Below are positions 1 to 10,797 of a DNA stretch of 64,000 nt, one piece after another; the stretch's first letter is position 1; each line of letters opens with the position of its first letter. The position numbers and the translations under genes are program-made. The stretch comes from Berberis thunbergii (taxonomy: Eukaryota > Streptophyta > Magnoliopsida > Ranunculales > Berberidaceae), in NCBI GenBank assembly GCA_003290165.1, contig QNQO01006979.1, positions 186,001 through 250,000 of the forward strand, read 5' to 3'. A model generated the notes under the pieces. The model was not told the origin of the DNA. It saw nothing but the letters and a program-made list of their open reading frames with translations, and made no database searches.

Positions 1-571
1 ACGTAATTAGATGGTAAACATTGGTTTAAAACATTGTGGGGTATAAAAACCAATAGAAAATATTTTTGAATCAATACATACCATACAATTGGATGGTAAA
101 CACTGGTTTAAAACATTATATCTACCATCCACTGAGCAATTTCAACTGAATTTGCAATCCAACCTGACCAATGAGATAATTTCAATTATGTTCCAACATG
201 TAATTGAGGATCTAAAGAAGATATAATGTGGATCTTGAAATGATGAAGAAAATCCCTTTTTTTCTTCAATCTGTTAAGGATGTTGAAGTCTTTGAAGTTC
301 TTTTTTTGAGGTTTTGCTAGTATGACAGTGAGAGAGTTGATGAAAGGGTGAGAGGTCACTTTCACCATTTGAAACCAAAAACAAAACCAAAACCAAAACA
401 AGAAACTCAAGTGTAGAGTCCTTGTAATGAACTGTAAACTTAATGGGTCCAAACCGGCAGTGAAACCTATAATTAGGCACTTTTGGCTCAAAAATACCAA
501 GATTTGTATTAAAAGGGGACAAAACCTGATTTTACTGGTAAAAACTGCTAAGATTTGATTTATGAGAGAAT

Positions 572-626
<55 letters not shown>

Positions 627-2461
627 GATTTAGATAATGGAGACATGTGTCAAGGAAAAAAGGCAAAAGGTGCAAAAGAGAAGGTAGTTAGTATTCCTCT
701 CTCGTCAATATAAGGATGGATACCAAAAATTTAATATGGTATTTTCAAATGTGTACATTCACATTTCATCCGTGGTATCACACAAGTTTCTTGAAATGTT
801 CATCTAACTGCCTTATTTAAATATGGTCTTCAAATATGTATGTTCACACATCATTAAATACAAGTTTTGGGTAAAAAAAAGTCAAAATGGAGTTTTTACT
901 AATTTAAATATTGAGATATAATGGTTAAATGTTTTTCATATTAATTATGTTTTACCTAGTTATTGATATAATAAATGAGCATTCATAAATAAAATGCTTA
1001 ATAACTAGTCAATTCAATGCAAATACGTCAATTTTTAAATGTTCATTTATGAAATAATTTCGTTGAAATGTTGAATATTCTTTTATTATTATTATCGAAT
1101 ATACTATAGAATATTCATTTTATATCAAATAAATTAGAAAATATTCTTTTATTTTCCATTCTTATCTGTGATTTTTTATTTTTTTGTTTATTTATTTACT
1201 TTTTTAAAAAATAATATAAAATATTTCCAAATAAGTATTTCAATTCTTCCTTATGAAACCAAAAATAATCAAGAATTGATCGAGGAAAACTAATACCAAA
1301 TATGTGTAACATTATTTAAAGGAGTCATGTAGTCGAGAACAAAACCAAAAAAAAAAAAAAACAAGGGGAAGGTTTAATGGTTTCAATCGTACCTTTGGTT
1401 TTGTTATAGTAGCAATTACTCATCTATTGCTTGGGGGGAAACACATGTCCATGTTTACAATGATATATCTCCAAACACCATATTGCATATCCATTGAAAG
1501 TCGAAAAATGATGACATAGGCAAGCAAAATCTTTCTTATTAGCACAAGGAAACCTAGTCTTTTATTCGTACTATTTTCACTCTCTACTGGTGCAACACGC
1601 AGTGGACCGAAGATGATGGCAAATTGCTCCATAAAGTGTTCAACGCATACGATGCTAAAGAGTTCAACTGTAAAACATGTCTTTGATCTCTCGAAAAGAT
1701 GGCTTATATGTCAATGACAGTACAGGATATCATTTGCTTCATTATTGGGATAATTAAAAAAAAATGTTATGTAAATTAAGCAAGGGAAATTCTAATTGGC
1801 GAGGAAACGGGCAAGGAAGGGGGATGGAGGGTTCCACCCCCTCACTCGCCTGTTAGACAAGCCCATTAAGCAATGTGGATGTTATGTGGAACGATGGTGT
1901 TTTTTTTTTCAGGAAATGGGTGATTCATTGTGATTGAACGAAATAAACAATACTTTGCTATTCTTTAGGAAATACATTTGGATATATCATCATTGTGTGG
2001 ATTTATGCGTGATGATTCAGGAAGCAACTCAAAATTTTCACTTTTATCTGATATGTAGGCAGTTTCAATGCAACTACTAGGGTATAATTTATTGAATTTA
2101 CATTTTACTTGAGTCTTAAAACACTCATAACACATTAGTTACAAACAACAAAAAGCCAACTTAAATACATTTATTTAATACAATCATTCCTCCAAAAAAC
2201 CCTTTGAACAAGAGTTTCTTATAGTGGAAAAATATTAAGTGTAGCATCATAAACATATCCCATCAGTAGCTCTTCTACTCCAATCTCGAATACAGTCATA
2301 CCCAATATCATTAGGCATACTATTAAACAATATCTACAAAATTAAACATCAATAATAAGTATACTTACATATTTTTTCTAATCCTGCAAATAAAACGTTA
2401 GTGTAATCACAAGCATGTAATTCACATCAAATGTTTGAGCATATGGTGTTACCCAATGTGA
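1..2461. other. AT-rich stretch without a recognisable gene
   Basis: No reading frame here gives a recognisable protein. The short open frames at 186-522 and 1420-1632 (minus) show no domain and no clear splice context. Two similar 30-base segments near positions 6 and 88 share 'atggtaaaca' and 'ggtttaaaacatt', a minor local duplication. Otherwise I see only AT-rich sequence with homopolymers. Confidence 0.5.
575..623. repeat. (TA)n microsatellite
   Basis: Uninterrupted alternation of T and A over about 49 bases, a simple sequence repeat. It lies in AT-rich intergenic sequence and is likely to vary in length between individuals. Confidence 0.95.
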
Positions 2462-2525
2462 CACCAATGTGTATTACACAACATACACACTATCTAACCC
2501 TAGTGTGGATCTCATTGACAAGTAT
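2462..2525 (+). repeat. Direct repeat copy 1 abutting the LTR start
   Basis: This 64-base segment has a near-identical copy at 3257-3320; both share 'catacacactatctaaccc' and end in 'caagtat'. Copy 1 ends exactly where the LTR-like sequence begins (2526), whereas copy 2 starts about 60 bases after the LTR ends. Confidence 0.8.
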
Positions 2526-3194
2526 TGATGATACATCAAACCTTCTTTTAATCCGCAACGTACACGTATCATGATATTCTCGTCAGCAGAGCAAAGTAGG
2601 CCTGATTGCCTGCCCAATTTGGCAGAGCTCGGACAAAATTAAGCTCATTTTGGCAAAAAGTTGGACCCAAATTACAGCGCCCTACTAAGCCCACACGTCA
2701 CATAGTCAAACCCAATACCCGTAAGGCCTAATCAGGCAAGTAGCTGGGGGATTGACCTAAGACAAACATGTCAAGCAATACATTGGTTCCGACTAGGAAA
2801 CAAATATCAGAGTATAATTCATACATGGAAACTCCCTTGCATGGACAACACTCCAAAAGGAAAACCTCTCATGCGGATCTAGAAGCACAAGTCGTGTAGG
2901 GAAACTCTTACATGAGCAACTCCCAACAAGGAAAGGATTTTCAGCAAGATCTCTTTCTCTAAACTACGCCACCAAAGGCCTAGCCGAACAAGGACTCTTG
3001 CATTATAAATAAACATAGGGTTGTTGAACAAATGTATGCTACAAAACCCAATTTACAACTTTAAACATTTCTCAAGCCTTGTCTGATTTTAGCATTGGAG
3101 TATCATCGGCCGCCATAGCGGTGGTCTTTGGCCCACGTGTGTTCCATGTGCAGATCAAGCTCAAGGTAAAGGAAAACAATATTCGACTACATTA
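2526..3194 (+). mobile_element. Diverged solo LTR of a Tat-type Ty3/gypsy element
   Basis: It starts TGATGATACA and aligns by eye, block by block, with the LTRs at 15269-15948 and 26486-27165. Shared blocks are 'caatacccgtaag', 'ctaaactacgcc', the TATA-type 'cattataaata', 'tttagcattggagtatcatcgg' and the end '..gactacatta' (against '..gactgcatca'). No primer-binding site, coding sequence or second LTR is next to it, so it is probably a solo LTR left by recombination. It is more diverged than the other copies. No clean 5-bp target duplication is seen. Confidence 0.75.
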
Positions 3195-3256
3195 ATGTAT
3201 TACAATCCACATATTATAATGTCAATCGTACAATCCACATAATACTCATTAGTATT

Positions 3257-3320
3257 ACCAAATGTGTATTACACAGCATACACACTATCTAACCCTAGTA
3301 TGGATCTCATTAACAAGTAT
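3257..3320 (+). repeat. Direct repeat copy 2 downstream of the solo LTR
   Basis: Near-identical partner of 2462-2525, differing by a few substitutions and one indel. The bases between the LTR end (3194) and this copy ('atgtattacaatccacat...') have no counterpart in copy 1. Confidence 0.8.
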
Positions 3321-3684
3321 AATAGGATGTTTCCCTATACAGTGTCACTAGCCCAACACATGTGCCAACCATATGTGTATATATAACTGTACCCTAGCTA
3401 ACCCTAGTGGTATATCTTACTCAATGAATATTGCACCGAGGAACAATAACATGTGTCAGTCATTACGTATAGGGTAAATTGCAAATTTTCCATATTCAAA
3501 ATTTGCAATTTTCAAATTTCAAAACAACCCTTTGCAAAAGTTGTAAACAAAGGATTCTCCCTTCGCCGTCTTCATTCTTCATCACCATTTCACCACCATG
3601 CACATTGTCGTCAGAGAAACATCGTTCACAAGCACCTTCAATGGATTGCAACGTTGGGGCTACCCGAGAAACTATAGCGCTAGA
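3321..3684. other. Unannotated sequence flanking the CACTA element
   Basis: I see no gene. The two short overlapping open frames at 3453-3730 run into the CACTA end and have no recognisable domain. This is the left target flank of the insertion at 3688; removing the element joins it to 13391 onward. Confidence 0.5.
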
Positions 3685-3900
3685 CTACACTACACCAAAA
3701 TGGGTAATTAGTAACATCAATATTTTTTAATTTGTAACTCTTCATTGTGTTACAAGTCTTGTAACCCAAAATGATGTTACTGTTTATTGACGTAAGTTAC
3801 TATTAGTAATTTTATAAATATATTATTTATAAAATAACTAAGAAATAAAAATATTTAGTTAAATTACTAATTAGTAAAATGGGAAATAATAATTAGAGTG

Positions 3901-4009
<109 letters not shown>

Positions 4010-4211
4010 GATAATAAATCCTATTTGAATATAATTTTAGCAAAAAGTGTATATAATTATTTACAAAAATTGTTTCAGATATTATAGAAAAATCCTTTTA
4101 AATCTATCTCTTATTTTAATTAAGGGTTTTAGTTTTTTAATTTGTATAAAAATTTAATAATTTGAAAATGCAATTTAAAATTTTTTAGAAACGCATAACA
4201 AACTAACAAAG

Positions 4212-4385
4212 AGTCACATGCCAATGGTGTTATGGTCTAGTGGTTAGGGCTGTGTAGGTTTATCCTCCACGTCCTAGGTTCGAGACCCACTGGCGGCATG
4301 GTTTCTTTCTTATGGTGTTGACCTGTAGGTCGCACCTCCTTGATAGGTTATCCAGCTCGCTTTCCAAAAAAAAAAGTCACATGCC
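4212..4385 (+). mobile_element. tRNA-derived SINE with 11-bp target duplications
   Basis: The body (4223-4374) starts with a tRNA-like region: an A-box-like 'tggtctagtggttagg' and a B-box 'ggttcgagacc', the internal RNA polymerase III promoter. A tRNA-unrelated part follows, ending in an A-tract at 4366-4374. The 11-base AGTCACATGCC occurs on both sides (4212-4222 and 4375-4385) as an exact target duplication. This is the layout of a plant SINE inserted by LINE-encoded enzymes. It sits inside the CACTA element and so is probably younger than it, unless the CACTA picked it up. It does not fold as a functional tRNA by eye. Confidence 0.88.
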
Positions 4386-4466
4386 CCACACTGTCATCAG
4401 TGGCAATTTGCCAAAATAATCCCCATGTGTTAACCCAACAAAGGTTTTTCCCTATCATAATCTTTA

Positions 4467-5844
4467 GGCAACGACTACTCGACACCACCAAAAGCGTTTT
4501 CTCACACCACCAATAAATATGCATATCCTAACAGAGAAACCCAAACTCAAAACAAAAAAAAATGCAAAACATGGTAACTTTCGACAAATTTAAACCTTCA
4601 ATTGAGACTGATTCTCAAGTTCATCAAAGATTCAAAATTGTAGTATTTTGAGTTATCTAATGAACACAACTTTAATTACTTGAAATTGTTTTGAAATGAG
4701 CAAGTTATGGTCATTTTACTAAAGTCGCGCAAATCTATCTTGCAATGAAAATGAGATAGTGTCTCTGACTTTCGGCCAACTTATATGCTTGATTAAGATC
4801 AATCTCAAGCTCATCAAAAAAATTGTAGTACTCTAAGTTATCTAATAAACACAATTTGATTCACTTTAAAATGTTTCGAAATGAGCAACTTATTGTCATG
4901 TTACTAAAGTCGTGCAAATCTGTCTCGCAATGAAAATGGGATAGTGTCTCTGACTTTCGGCCATCTTATGTGCTCGATTGATTCTGATTCTCAAGTTGAT
5001 CGAAACACAAACATTATACTAGTTTGAGTTATCTAATAAACACAACTTGAATCACTTGAAAATGTTTTTAAATGAGAAAGTCATGATCATCTTACTAAAG
5101 TCGCGCAAATATGTCTGGCAATGAAAATGGGAGAGTGCCCCTGACTTTCAGCCAACTTACGTGCTCGATTGGTAACGTTTCTCAAGTTGATCAAAATACA
5201 AAAGTTATAGTACTCTGAGTTATCTAATAAAAACAACTTGAATCACTTGAAAATGTTTTTGAATGAGCAAGTTATGATCATTTTACTAAAGTCACGCAAA
5301 TTTGTTCGAAAAAATTTGCTGAAATTTACTGTTCGCCCAAAACAATGCGAGTTTTTGCAAAAACCTCGCACAATTTCAGGCGAGATTTTTTAATTGTTCG
5401 CAAAACCTCGCATTGTCTCAGGTGAACAATAGTTTTTTTTGTGATTTCTGAAAACTTTTCTAAAGTTTTACTTTGTTTTTGTGATTGAAAATATTTCTAA
5501 AGTTTCCACGAGATTACTTTGTTTTTCTGAAAATTTTTGGGAAGTTGCGATTTGGGGTTCGATTTTGATAGAGAGGTAAAATATTTTGAGGGAGATGGAA
5601 GAGATTTTTTACGGAGAGGGAAGAGATTTGAATGTAGGGAGGGATTTGAATGTGAGAGATGGAAAAGATCTGAATAAGGGAGGGAGGAATCACGTTTCGA
5701 TTTGAATGGGGAGGGGAAAAATGTTGGTTTTTTATTTATATAGGTGGTATAGAAAAGTATGGTAGTGTGAGAAAGAAAGTGGGTGGTGTGAGAAAGTAAA
5801 ATGGTGTGAGAAAACACTTATGGTGGCGTGGAGTAATTGTTGCC
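4467..5844. mobile_element. Non-autonomous Mutator-like element (MULE), 1378 bp
   Basis: The ends are inverted repeats of about 45 bases: GGCAACGACTACTCGACACC at the left, and GGCAACAATTACTCCACGCC read from the right end inward, continuing with 'gttttctcacacca' on both sides. The 9-base TAATCTTTA flanks both ends exactly (4458-4466 and 5845-5853), the hallmark target duplication of Mutator-like elements. No transposase is encoded. The left half is occupied by a ~188-bp tandem repeat. The right half contains a repeated 'gagaaagt...gggtggtgtgag' stretch. It is nested inside the CACTA element. Confidence 0.9.
4614..5306 (+). repeat. Tandem repeat of about 188 bp, 3.7 copies, inside the MULE
   Basis: Units start with 'ctcaagt(t/c)' at 4614, 4804, 4990 and 5181, giving spacings of 190, 186 and 191 bases. 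Each carries 'gagttatctaat', 'aatgagcaa', 'ttactaaagtcgcgcaaat' and 'gtctctgactttcggcca'. The copies differ by scattered substitutions and small indels. The last unit is incomplete, passing into sequence rich in 'cctcgca' around 5330-5420. Confidence 0.9.
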
Positions 5845-5902
5845 TAATCTTTATCTTCCATGTTTCAGTAATGCACATTACGCCTAGGGCGTATATGAGA
5901 AT

Positions 5903-7004
5903 TGACGAGTGATTCTAGATGTCGAGGAAATGGGCGAGGCAAGGTGGGGCGCACGTGCAGGAGGTGACGTGGTAAAAAAACGGGGGGGGGGGGGATTGAA
6001 AATTTGGGGGAGAAGAAGGAGGGAATGGGGAGCTTTCTCCCCATTTTCAATTGATAGAGAAGTTCTCCTCCCCATTTTCTCCCTCCCCCTCTCCCCATTT
6101 TCCATCTCGACAGAGATAGAGAAGGCCCTCCCTCTCCCCAAACGAAGCTCTCCCTCTCCACCCTCTCCCCATCATCGACTCAAATAAAGCCAGAGAAGAA
6201 GAAGGAGAAGAGAAGAAGTTCACCCTCGTCCCTTAACTCTCGCAAAAGCTAAGTTAAGTCTCCACTTCATTTCTAGATCTAGGGTTTCTAGATCTAAGGT
6301 TTCTCAAAAGGAGGTAATACGATTGATTGGTGTATATTGAAAGATTTTTTTTGGTGGTTTTGAAATTGAAGTGATTTCTCTCTCAATTTCAACTATTAAG
6401 AGGATTTAATGCTTCATTTCATACTCCCAATTTCATTTTCAATCCATTTTGCGCTGACTGGTGTATAATTCTAGGGTTTTGGAGGGATTTCGTGTTTGCT
6501 TCAGTTTCGTCATTGATTTGGGTTGGTAGATTTTTTTTTTTTTTGGTGGCGTTGAAATTGATTTGAACATTTCATTGATTGAGATCTAATTCATGGTCCT
6601 TTACAAATTATTATTATTTCATAGCCTTGTGGACATTTTGATTGAATCCCATGGAGTTCATATGTATTAAGTTTGAATATCAAACAATTTAAACGATCCA
6701 TGTAATCTGCAATTACCAACACATCTCTCTAATTATCACTCTACTTAACTCCTGTATTCGAGCTGCCCACTAAATTTTCTTATTTTCCTTCAATTTCATA
6801 ATTAATGAAGTTGCCACATGAACTGAAAGTTTTTTGTCCTCTCTTTGTAGGTAGCATTTCTATTTCCTCCACTGTTGTTGTTTTCCAGGTGTTTGTTTTG
6901 ATTAATTTTTGTTCATCATAGATATCTTGAAACAGAGTTTTGTTAATAGGTTTTTTTTTTTTTTGGTAATTACCCTTTGTTATTTTTTATTGAACATGTT
7001 ATTT
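5903..7004 (+). repeat. Left arm of a 1.1-kb inverted repeat (captured gene 5' region)
   Basis: This arm is the reverse complement of 9111-10196, with mismatches but long exact stretches such as 'gatgtcgaggaaatgggcga' and 'cccatggagttcatatgtat'. It reads like the 5' end of a plant gene: a pyrimidine-rich leader, 'agatctagggtttct' motifs, then intron-like T-rich sequence. The open frames on both strands at 5865-6187 are by-products of low-complexity GGGG/CCCC runs and are not treated as genes. The homology stops abruptly at 'gaacatgttattt' on the inner side. Confidence 0.85.
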
Positions 7005-9110
7005 AGTAGTTGGATGCTCAGAAAGCATGTCACAGGGGACTATAGGCAGCTTCTTATTGTAGCATAATACTAATGATTTTGCTTCATTGTTTACCGAACC
7101 TATAACATGTCATTGATTCACAAGAATGTCAAATATGAGATTTAATCTTCAGTCTTCATGAATGGCACTACATGGAAGATTGATGTTTTTTATTTTGTTA
7201 TATTTTAGTTTATTTTTATTTTTGTTGTTGTTTTACATATTATCTTTGGTCCAAAGTTTGCCCAATCCCTGTCTTGGTAGACTCACAAAACTACCAATTA
7301 ATGTTTCTCGCTTTATTGTTTGACAGGAAAGCCATGTTCTTCCAGTTCAGCTCAAACTGCAGAGTGAACATGGTTGCTACCAGGGAAAGCATTCAAAGGT
7401 TGGATTTAGTCTCTCCTATCCACAATAAGCTGTAATTTTTACTCGAAATCTTTGATAGACCTCCTGTCAGGTATACTTATACAAGGAAGAGGTATAAATC
7501 AATGAACCAATGAGGGCTTTGAAGAATGCAAGTAGTGCTATATTCGAATAATGCAAGTAGTGCTATATGTTGCAAGTCTGCAAGTTTGACTGATGCAAGT
7601 AGTGCTATATGTTGCAAGTCTGCAAGTTGAACTGCAAGTCTGGATGGTTAGGCAGTTCAGGGGGTTAGTAAGCTAGTTGTTGTATTGTTGCTATACCAAG
7701 TTGCAGTGTTGTATTGTTGCTATATTTAGAATTATAAAGACTAGTAGGAATTCTTATAAACAGGGGGGTAGGAACATAAATAGGATTCATTCATTCTTCT
7801 TTGTAAACATTTTGTACAAGTGAGCACATTGCTCTCTAAGGAGATTAGCAATCTCGAATTCTGCCTATTACATTCCAGTCTAACCAGACTATTGTAACCC
7901 TTACATTTTAATCAAATAATTCTTTCATTCTTGTGATTCTTTTGTTTAGGCTAGCTTGCTGAAAATTGCAGTATCAATTCCCTTCTTGTCTTGCTTGCTG
8001 AAAACTGCAGTATCTTTTCCCTTCTTGTCTGTAATTGCATTAGCAGGTTGAGCATTAAACTGTTCTAATTCTGCAGAATATTAGAAGAAGAAGTCAGATT
8101 GTATCAATCTTCGTGTAGTTTTTGTAAAAATGAATACAAAGAGATTGTGTATTGTCTTATAAGTTGTTAGTGGGTTACATTTATGAATATGAGTAGATTC
8201 GGGCTTACTGATTTCTTGTAATTGTAGAGCACTTAAACAAGCTTGTCATCCTTGTAAGTTTTATGAGATCATCAATTCTAACAACAACTTGTTTTATCAG
8301 CAATAGTAATTCTATCAAATAGACTGTCACACTCAGTCAATCTCTCAGCAATAGCAATTCTACATATTACAAACAGGCTATAAATAGGATTAGAACAGAA
8401 GAATGTATTCATTGATGAATTTTGTAAAGAATTTGTACATCAGAGCATTTGCAAATTACATCTCGAATTGTTTACCTATCTTTCAATACAATACAATTCC
8501 ATTGTTGCTATCAATCTAGTGTTTACAAATTACAAGCTCTTCATTCTTCTTCTGCACAACTTTGTCTATCATTGCCAAAGACTGCTACACTCAGTCAATC
8601 GAATACATGATCTTGTCAGTAGAACTGAAGTAAGGGTTTCCATCCTGCAGACATTACCAAAATGTCAAAATGAAATGATACTAAGCCAGTAAGCAACTTC
8701 CCCAATTGAAAAACTCACATTTTCTACAATTTTCCAATAGCCAATGATCTAAAACATAGAGAACACAGTACCCAATTGAGACTTTGGGTCTAGAATATCT
8801 TATGTGGAGCAGTTTGTTAGTATGTATCATAATGTTGCTATGCATCTTCTGCCTTTGGATAGCCATACTGCAATATGATCGTTTTTTATACTATGCACAT
8901 AGAAGACTTGACTACCAAATGAAGCCAGTCACACAACATTTTGTCATTTTGGTAACAACAATATAAAGTTCAACAAAGATCACCAAACCTGTTGTCATTA
9001 CAAACAAAACATGTTAAATAACTTTGCTCAAAGCTTCTCTTATGCTAATTGGAGTTGTGTTATGAGAAAAATCAAATGTACCCATTTGAGTTTTGATTGT
9101 TAGAATCGTC
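7005..9110. other. Spacer between the inverted-repeat arms, with exon-like and LTR-like pieces
   Basis: An exon-like segment at 7327-7398 follows 'gtttgacag' and stays open (ESHVLPVQLK...). I do not recognise its protein. From 7527 to 7645 the motif 'gcaagtagtgctatat' recurs three times. Two stretches, about 7690-8060 and 8300-8560, resemble LTR ends of copia-type elements (a 'tataaacagg' or 'ctataaatagg' promoter-like motif, then 'ttgtaaacattttgtac' or 'ttgtaaagaatttgtac'). Their borders cannot be fixed. No coding sequence is supported. Confidence 0.45.
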
Positions 9111-10196
9111 AAATAACATGTTCAATAAAAAATAACAAAGAGTAATTACACAAAAAAAAAAATACCTATTAACAAAACTCTGTTTCAAGATATCTATGAT
9201 GAACAAAAATTAATCAAAAGAAACACCTGGAAAACAACAATAGTGGAGGAAGCAGAAATGCTACCTACAAATAGAGGACAGAAAACTTTCAGTTCATGTG
9301 GCAACTTCATTAATTATGAAATTGAAGGAAAATAAGAAAATTTAGTAGGCAGCTCGAATACAGGAGTTAAGTAGAGTGATAATTAGAGAGATGTGTTGGT
9401 AATTGCAGATTACATGGATCGTCTAAATTGTTTGATATTCAAACTTAATACATATGAACTCCATGGGATTCAATCAAAATGTCCACAACAAGGCTATGAA
9501 GTAATAATAATTTGTTAGGACCATGAATTAGATCTCAATCAATGAAATGTTCAAATCAATTTCAACGCCACCAAAAAAAAAAACTCTACCAACCCAAATC
9601 AATGACGAAACCGAAGCAAACACGACATCCCTCCAAAACCCTAGAATTATACACCAGTCAGCACAAAATGGATTGAAAATGAAATTGGGAGTATGAAATG
9701 AAGCATTAAATCCTCTTAATAGTTGAAATTGAGAGAGAGAAATCACTTCAATTTCAAAACCACCGGAAAAATCTTTCAATTTACACCAATAAATCGTATT
9801 ACCTCCTTTTGAGAAACCCTAGATCTAGAAATGAATGAGAGACTTACCTTACCTTTTGCGAGAGGGAACGGACGAGAGTGAGCTTCTTCTCTTCTCCTTC
9901 TTCTTCTCTGGCTTCGTTTAAGTCTATGATGGGGAGAGAGTGGAGAGGGGAGAGCTTTGTTTGGGGAGAGAGAGGGTCTTCTCTATCTCTGTCGAGATAA
10001 AAAATGGGGAGATGGAGAAAATGGGGAGGAGAGCTTCTCTGTTGATTGAAAATGGGGAGAAAAGCTCCCCATTCTCTCCTTTTCCCCCAAATTTTCGATT
10101 TCCCCCTTTTTTTTCTTTTTCTTTTTTTACCACGCCATCTCCTGCACGTGCGCCCCACCCTCCGTCGCCCATTTCCTCGACATCTGCAATCACTCG
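9111..10196 (-). repeat. Right arm of the 1.1-kb inverted repeat
   Basis: Reverse complement of 5903-7004. Read on the minus strand it runs from the 'catctgcaatcactcg' end through a CT-rich leader, a donor-like 'caaaaggtaaggtaagt' near 9860 and an intron-like region to 9111. A transcript covering both arms would fold into a long hairpin with a loop of about 2.1 kb. Confidence 0.85.
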
Positions 10197-10355
10197 AGAG
10201 TTGACATGCTGTTGCTCTCTCTTCACTTTTTTCCCGCCTAATCAATTTTCATTCGCTCGTCTCTCTTTCCCTTGTTCGAAATCTCTCAGAAGTCAGAACC
10301 GAAACCCTAATATCTTCAATGAGGCGATTTTAGAATTTCGAATCTCTCTTGCGAG

Positions 10356-10797
10356 ATGTCAACTAAATTGTGCTCGATGATCGGCTTGGCAGAAAGAATT
10401 GTAAGCCAATTTCTCAGTCTCTCTCTCTTTTGTTCCGTCTTTCGTCATTTCTGTATCTTTCCAAGTTCATTTACTCGATCTAGATCTGGTGTTGTTTCAT
10501 GAATTTGGTTTCGTTTCTTTCAACTCTCAATGTTTGAATTTCGATCCATCTGTGAAATTCATCGCAGATTATGAGAACATCCCCAAAATGTTGAAGAACT
10601 GAGAGGGCAAATTAGATCTTGCTAATATTTGTTACTTTAGATGATGTTTGGAGTGATAATTAGCCTTTAATTCACACTTATGACCACTCTTCATCTTCTT
10701 ATGTTTCAGGTTGTTTTTCTAGGGTTTTGATGTTCTTGGTACTGGGTTAAACTACCAGTCTGCCACTACAATTGAATTTGATAAACAGATGAGAGAG
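10356..10797 (+). pseudogene. Captured host-gene fragment with two in-phase exons
   Basis: A leader with 'aaaccctaa' precedes ATG at 10356. Exon 1 (10356-10400) gives MSTKLCSMIGLAERI and ends at GTAAGC. A second exon (10723-10797) follows the acceptor 'gttgtttttctag', gives 25 open codons (GFDVLGTGLNYQS...) and ends at GTAAGT. Both exons are multiples of three, so they join cleanly. I do not recognise the protein. Its position between CACTA ends, with no convincing continuation, suggests a transduplicated 5' gene fragment. It could also be a small expressed chimera; sequence alone does not decide. Confidence 0.45.

Noticed and set aside
4223..4300. A tRNA gene with A and B boxes
   Set aside because: The arms do not pair into a cloverleaf, an A-tract follows 75 bases later, and exact 11-bp target duplications show a SINE.
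5865..6187. Overlapping open frames of 85-98 codons on both strands
   Set aside because: They arise from GGGG/CCCC-rich leader sequence within the inverted repeat and have no domain; the partner arm has different frames.
9844..10380. Frames of 100-146 codons on both strands
   Set aside because: Low-complexity Arg/Lys or Ser/Phe-rich translations of a CT-rich leader, not conserved between the two arms.
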